Part shown: positions 58,421 to 64,000 of the stretch, piece by piece | How positions within the stretch are numbered: position 1 is the stretch's first letter | Layout: the number at the start of each line of letters is the position of its first letter | Source of the DNA: Pseudomonas versuta | GTDB lineage: Bacteria; Pseudomonadota; Gammaproteobacteria; Pseudomonadales; Pseudomonadaceae | Reading direction: 5' to 3' | Assembly: GCF_001294575.1 (NCBI RefSeq) | Contig: NZ_CP012676.1 | Coordinates: forward strand, 310,001 to 374,000 | DNA length: 64,000 bases | Position numbers and translations under genes: made by a program | Notes under the pieces: generated by a model | The model's input: the letters and a program-made list of their open reading frames with translations, nothing else | Databases searched by the model: none | Told to the model about the DNA's origin: nothing

Positions 58421-58795
58421 CTAAGCTCCGGCGATGCAGACCAGCAACACGCCGAGGGTAATCACCAGAGTGCCCATCCAGCGGCGACGGCTGACGTGCT
58501 CGCCAAGAAACACCTTGCCGGCGTAGACCACTCCGCAATACGCCAGCGCCGCGGCCGGAAATAACAAACTCAGCGGTGCCCGCGACAACGCTTCGAGCCA
58601 GATGAAAAACTCGATCACGTAGGCGCCGATGCCCGCCCACAGCATGGGCGCCTGGAAGACTTGGCCCCAGAAGGCATTCAGGCGAAAGCCGCCTTCGAGT
58701 TCGGGTAACCGGTCGAGGCCGATTTTGAAACACAGTTGGCCGATCACATCGAGCACGATAGAAAACGCCACTAGCGCAATAACAATCAAAGTCAC
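58421..58795 (-). CDS. SMR/EamA-type small transporter, subunit B
   Basis: A 124-residue, four-helix partner of subunit A. Its helix 1 (VAFSIVLDVIGQLCFKIGLDRL) has Asp where subunit A has the coupling Glu, and the sequence ends in the hydrophobic helix TLVITLGVLLVCIAGA. Only the first helices have recognisable similarity to its partner. It overlaps the arginase-like gene by four bases. Confidence 0.82.
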   Translation of the reverse strand: MTLIVIALVAFSIVLDVIGQLCFKIGLDRLPELEGGFRLNAFWGQVFQAPMLWAGIGAYVIEFFIWLEALSRAPLSLLFPAAALAYCGVVYAGKVFLGEHVSRRRWMGTLVITLGVLLVCIAGA

Positions 58796-59712
58796 GGGAA
58801 CAGTTCCTCAAACAGTGAAATAAGGGCTTTGTTGGTGGTGGAGTTGCGCAGCAAGTCGGCTTCACTCCAGCGCTCTGGTGCAGGCTGATCGGACCTGGCC
58901 TCCCAGCGTTTGAGCAGGTTGCGGTGGGGCGCCCTGGCGAACTCGCCGCATACATCGATTCCCAGTACCCGCTTGCTGGCAGCCAGAGCACGGATGGCAT
59001 GCAGCAAGTGGGTAAGGCGCATGCCGCCCTGATCCCAATTGGTGGCAGCGTCTTCGCTGGCCAGCACGTCTTTGTCGATGGTGATCCACACGGCGGGGGT
59101 TGGCAGGCTCTGGATCAGGTCGTCGATAAAGGTTGGCCAGTCCAGATCGGCCAGGTTGCGCCAGTGCAGATGATTTTCGTGTTGCTCATGGCCCGCGCCA
59201 TCGCCGATTCGGCCCCAGACTTTGGTGGGCGCGTGTTGCCAGGGGAACAATTGCAGAGCCCCGCTGCGCAAGGCCCCCAGGTTGGCGCCCTTGAACTGCG
59301 GACTTTGCAGGTCATCGCTGCAGGGGCCAAGGGTGACGATACGCTGGATGTTTGGCAGCTTCAGGGCCCGGTTGATCCATGAACCGCAATGCCGGCGGGG
59401 GGCAAAGCGTACCCAGTCAGGGTGATTGTCGAAGTGGATCAGCGTGACCGGCTCTGCAAGGTCTGCCAGCAAAGCCGGTGTCAGATGGTGGTAATCACCG
59501 GAGCCGACAAAGAATATCTCCGGCTTGTGTGCCGGTCGTTCGGGGCGGTTTTGCAAGGCTTTGATGAAGCGTTGATAGTTGCGTTCGCTGGACCATAGCC
59601 GCAATTTCGGGCCCAGCTCCAGTAAATCAAGGCAAGTGGCACGACCATCGGCCAACCGCAGCGCAATAGGCGCTTGAGCAGTCAGGCTGTGGTCAAGATC
59701 TAGAATATTCAA
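58792..59712 (-). CDS. Arginase-fold protein
   Basis: A 306-residue protein with the ureohydrolase (arginase/agmatinase/deacetylase) metal-binding pattern: FVGSGDYHHL, HFDNHPDW (D-x-H-x-D-like) and ITIDKDVL (D-x-D-like). These could bind two Mn2+ ions. The rest is diverged from arginases and agmatinases. The gene heads an operon with two SMR-type transporters, which suggests that the product or substrate is a guanidino compound or polyamine. Substrate and activity are not established. Confidence 0.78.
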   Translation of the reverse strand: MNILDLDHSLTAQAPIALRLADGRATCLDLLELGPKLRLWSSERNYQRFIKALQNRPERPAHKPEIFFVGSGDYHHLTPALLADLAEPVTLIHFDNHPDWVRFAPRRHCGSWINRALKLPNIQRIVTLGPCSDDLQSPQFKGANLGALRSGALQLFPWQHAPTKVWGRIGDGAGHEQHENHLHWRNLADLDWPTFIDDLIQSLPTPAVWITIDKDVLASEDAATNWDQGGMRLTHLLHAIRALAASKRVLGIDVCGEFARAPHRNLLKRWEARSDQPAPERWSEADLLRNSTTNKALISLFEELFP

Positions 59713-59797
59713 CGTGTTATCTACCCCCGTGTATTCGCCGCCAGGTCAGGCCGGGCGGGCTTTAGGGGGTAAATGCAAGGGACGGGCCAGAATATTT

Positions 59798-59860
59798 GCG
59801 GGAGCGGGTTTCTGCGGGAGCGAGCTTGTTCGGCTTTGCTATCGCGAACACCCACTCCTG
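59798..59860. repeat. Degenerate REP copy
   Basis: GCGGGAGCGGGTTTCTGCGG, a second GCGGGAGCGAGCTTGTTCGG, and then ATCGCGAACACCCACTCCTG. Arms are recognisable but diverged. Confidence 0.5.
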
Positions 59861-59861
59861 G

Positions 59862-60196
59862 TCAGTGCAACCGTACCCAGACACTGACCAGTATGGTCGC
59901 GGCAATCAGCCAGGCTACGGCGGCGAGTGCCAGTGACGCTTCAAGGCGCATGCGGTCCACCAGTACGTAGAGCGCCGCGAGGTAGACGAAGTAGGGAATG
60001 ATCGACCACATGCCGAAGACAATGGTGGTTTTCAGGTCGTCCAGTGATCGCCCTTTGCCGACGATGTAATGGGCAATCAGGGCGAAGGTCGGGAACAGCG
60101 GGACCAGACCTGCGATGTAGTAGTTTCTGGTTTTTGCCAGCATCGCCAGGATGATGACCACGGCGGCGCCCAGTGCAGCTTTTAGAATCAGATCCA

Positions 60197-60197
<1 letters not shown>
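59862..60197 (-). CDS. glpM: GlpM-family membrane protein
   Basis: A 111-residue protein with four hydrophobic helices; motifs LAKTRNYYIAGLVPLFPTFALIAHYIVG and FGMWSIIPYFVYLAALY match GlpM. In P. aeruginosa glpM lies in the glycerol region and was linked to alginate. Here it starts on the base where the aauR stop codon begins (TGATG overlap), so it is translationally coupled to a regulator of acidic amino acid use. The biochemical role is not known. Confidence 0.82.
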
Positions 60198-61518
<1,321 letters not shown>

Positions 61519-61522
<4 letters not shown>

Positions 61523-63426
61523 ATCGGCTCGGCCTTAGCGGGTTGCAACAGCGGTAATAAGAGGACAAACGCGGCACCACCGGTGGCCGGGAACTCGACG
61601 CTGAGGTTACCTCCGGCGGCGGCGGCCAGACTGGCCGACAGGGTCAAGCCCAGGCCCAGACCCTGCTCGCCTGGTTTGGTGGTGAAGAAAGGTTCAAACA
61701 GATGTTTTCGGCTTTCGGGGTCAATGCCGGGACCGTTATCGCGAACACGCAGGCGATATTTACCGTCGCCGGATTCGCCTTCCAGCCACAGCCGGGGGGG
61801 ATCTGCCTGGTCTTGCATGGCGTCCAGCGCGTTGCCGATCAGGTTGACGAGAATTTGCTCCAGCCGGGTCTGATCGATCTTGAGCTGGACATCACTGAAG
61901 TCGCGATGCAGTTCGACAGCGGACGCTTCAAGGCGAACGGCCAGCAGTTGCAAGGTCGCGTCGACCGCCTTTTCCAGGCTGGCCTGGCCCTGGTCATCGC
62001 CGCGCCGGGCAAAAGAGCGCAGGTTGGCTGTGATGCGGCCCATGCGGTCGACCAGATTGTTGATGGTGTTGAGATTGTCCGCCGCTACCTTCAGGTCGCC
62101 GCGCTGGAGAAACCGTATGGTGTTGCCCGACAGCGTGCGCAAGGCGGCCAATGGCTGATTCAGTTCATGGGCAATGCTGGTAGACATTTGCCCGATGGCG
62201 GCCAGCTTGCCGGCCTGGACCAGTTCGTCCTGTGCGTGGCGCAGTGTGTCTTCGGCCTGGCGGCGTTCACGAATCTGGCCTTTGAGCCGTTCGTTGCTGG
62301 CGCGCAGGTGGGCGGTGCGCTCAGTGATTTTGCGTTCCAGCTGATTGTTGGCCTCTTGCAGGGCTTCGCGGGCTGCAAGCCTGGTGGCAATCACTTTGCG
62401 CCGCTCATTCCAGGCAATCAGCAAGAAGGCCAGCAGGGCAAAGGCGACGGCGACCAGCATGCCCTGATTGGCGGCTGCACGACGCAAATCCTGCAACGGG
62501 GTCAGCAGGGTTATTTCCCAGGGTGTGTCGTTCAATTTTCGGGTCTGGGCCAGATAACTGACTTCTTTATCATCTGTGACCAGTTCGCTATTGGCGGCAA
62601 AGGTGACGGTTTCTACGCCTTCGGCCAGTTGCTCGCGCTCAAGTGGCTGAAGTTCGTTAAGCGGCCACCAGTAATACTGCAGGCTGCGCGCCAGCCGCTC
62701 TTTGGTGTCGGCAGTCAGGGGGCGGACCGATTTCAGGCGACGGGTCGGGTCACTCGACAGAATGATGATGCCGTTTTCATCACTGACATAAGCTTCGAGG
62801 CGGGCGCGTTGCCAGCGTTCTTCAAGAGCTTCGAGGCGGACTTTGATGACCGCCACGCCAATGATCTTGCCGTGTTCTTCCAGGCCATGTGCCAGGTAGT
62901 AGCCCGGCTCGCCGGAGGTACTGCCGATCCCGTAGAAACGTCCCGGCTGACCGCGTACTGCGTCTTGAAAGTAGGCGCGGAAGGACAGGTCTTCACCCAG
63001 ATAGCTGTCGGTATCGCGCCAGTTGCTGGTGGCCATTACCCGGCCCGTAGTGTCGAGCACATAGATTGCCCGGCTGCGGCTGCGTCGGTTCAGGCCTTCA
63101 AGGTATTGATTAACGGTAACCCGGTTCTGCGCGGTCGGATCAGCCAGCAGTTGCGAAACGCTGGACTCCAGCTCCAGCAGGCTGGGCAGGTAGGTGTATT
63201 TGCCGAGTTCGCTCTCGACAGTGCGTGCGTGGAGTTCTAGCTGACGCTCGCCGTTCTCGCTGAGGCTGCGGATGCCAAAGTGTTCGCTGATGCGATAGCC
63301 GGCATAACCGAGCCCGACGGTTAGCAGCAGGATCAATGGCGGTAGCAGCAAATGACGGAGCAGGCGAGGTTTCACGGCAAGTGATGGCGGGGCACCGCGA
63401 TAAAGAGTGGGGTCGCATTTCATCAC
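61519..63426 (-). CDS. aauS: AauS DctB-type sensor kinase
   Basis: A 635-residue kinase with TM1 near residues 26-45, a double-Cache periplasmic domain (~50-300, with AIYVLDTTGRVMATSNW) and TM2 near 320-345 (VAVAFALLAFLLIAWNERR). A coiled coil follows, then the dimerisation box SIAHELNQPLAALRTLSGN and ATPase (NLIGNALDAM, DNGPGID, GLGLGLTLS). This is the DctB layout for sensing dicarboxylates or acidic amino acids. It lies next to the aat transporter, as in P. putida and P. aeruginosa. Confidence 0.91.
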
Positions 63427-63479
63427 AGATGCCTTGGGTCAACCACTGCGCAAGGGCAGCCGATTAACAGAAATCTCCT

Positions 63480-63564
63480 TCAGGAGCGGGCTTGCCTCGC
63501 GATGATCGCCACACGGTTAACCAATTGACCGCGTCGCATCTTCTCGAGACAAGCCCGCTCCTGC
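63480..63564. repeat. REP pair, GCGGG variant
   Basis: CAGGAGCGGGCTTGCCTCGC and the opposing arm TCTCGAGACAAGCCCGCTCC between aauS and aatP. Confidence 0.75.
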
Positions 63565-63579
63565 GGGGAATGGTGCTGC

Positions 63580-64000
63580 TTAGTGCTGCAGGATCTTGGC
63601 GAGGAAGTGCTGGGCCCGTTCGGAACGGGCCGATACATCACCGAAGAACTCTTCTTTCTCACAGTCTTCGACGATCTTGCCCTGGTCCATGAAGATCACC
63701 CGGTTGGCGACCTTGCGTGCAAAACCCATTTCATGGGTGACGCACATCATGGTCATGCCTTCGTGGGCCAGTTGCACCATCACGTCGAGCACTTCGTTAA
63801 CCATTTCCGGGTCGAGGGCAGAGGTCGGCTCGTCAAACAGCATCACGATCGGGTCCATGGCCAACGCGCGGGCAATGGCGACACGCTGTTGCTGGCCGCC
63901 GGAGAGTTGCCCCGGGTGCTTGTGGGCATGCGCCGACAGGCCAACGCGTTCCAGCAGTTCGAGGCCTTTTTTGGTGGCTTCTTCCTTGCTGCGCCCCAAG
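63580..64000 (-). CDS. aatP: AatP ATP-binding subunit of acidic amino acid ABC transporter, 3' part
   Basis: The last ~139 codons of an ABC ATPase for glutamate/aspartate import; the 5' part with Walker A lies beyond the window. Signature [19 protein letters not shown], Walker [16 protein letters not shown], and H-loop [15 protein letters not shown] are all present. Its neighbours aauS and aauR identify it as the AatJQMP system's ATPase (GltL-type). Confidence 0.92.
   Translation of the reverse strand, partial: LGRSKEEATKKGLELLERVGLSAHAHKHPGQLSGGQQQRVAIARALAMDPIVMLFDEPTSALDPEMVNEVLDVMVQLAHEGMTMMCVTHEMGFARKVANRVIFMDQGKIVEDCEKEEFFGDVSARSERAQHFLAKILQH

Overview
The window is a chromosomal segment of a Pseudomonas (gamma-proteobacterium, probably the P. 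fluorescens/P. fragi side of the genus; species not decidable from sequence alone). The evidence is the gene order rlmN-pilW-rodZ-ispG-hisS-yfgM-bamB-der, the xseA/guaB/guaA and multicopper oxidase-tadA blocks, the aauS-aauR-aat block, and many copies of Pseudomonas-type REP palindromes (core GTAGGAGCGAGCTTGCTCGCGAG). No phage, insertion sequence, rRNA, tRNA or CRISPR array was seen.

Layout. 1-8100: housekeeping run read rightward (rlmN 3' end, pilW, rodZ, ispG, hisS, yfgM-type, bamB, terminator, der). 8.2-10.2 kb: a keto-acid-linked aminotransferase with an omega-amidase. 10.3-14.5 kb, leftward: leuA behind a long leader with tiny ORFs and a perfect hairpin, then an M23 peptidase coupled to xseA. 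14.9-18.9 kb: a cysteine-pair protein, then guaB-guaA with a clear sigma70 promoter. 19-21 kb: a Tat-exported multicopper oxidase overlapping tadA. 21-30.8 kb, leftward: cmoA-cmoB, a YhhN-type protein, a chagasin-type peptidase inhibitor (icp), the Lon-like protease AsrA behind a near-consensus sigma32 promoter, glucose dehydrogenase gcd and porin oprB. 31.2-36 kb: a ZnuD-like TonB receptor with a Zur-type box, two small rightward genes, and a PadR regulator/ferric reductase pair resembling E. coli YqjI/YqjH. 36-49.6 kb: a bifunctional GT51 penicillin-binding protein, a ProY-type permease, OpgC, an FMN glutamate-synthase-like protein with a monooxygenase-fold protein, Nudix, LysE-type and GNAT genes, and the metR/metE divergon.

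49.7-57 kb holds the most interesting system: a tightly overlapping six-gene leftward operon (HAD phosphatase, class III aminotransferase, alpha/beta hydrolase, N-acyltransferase-like protein, sensor kinase, sigma54 activator). Its upstream region has a good sigma54 -24/-12 promoter and, 60-90 bp further upstream, a perfect inverted repeat built from three GCTACAA units. This looks like a self-contained, self-regulated pathway for an unknown amino/phospho metabolite.

57.1-59.7 kb: a MipA/OmpV outer-membrane protein and a three-gene operon joining an arginase-fold protein to a pair of small-multidrug-resistance-type transporters. 59.8-64 kb: glpM translationally coupled to aauR, aauS, and the 3' part of aatP (acidic amino acid uptake and its two-component control).
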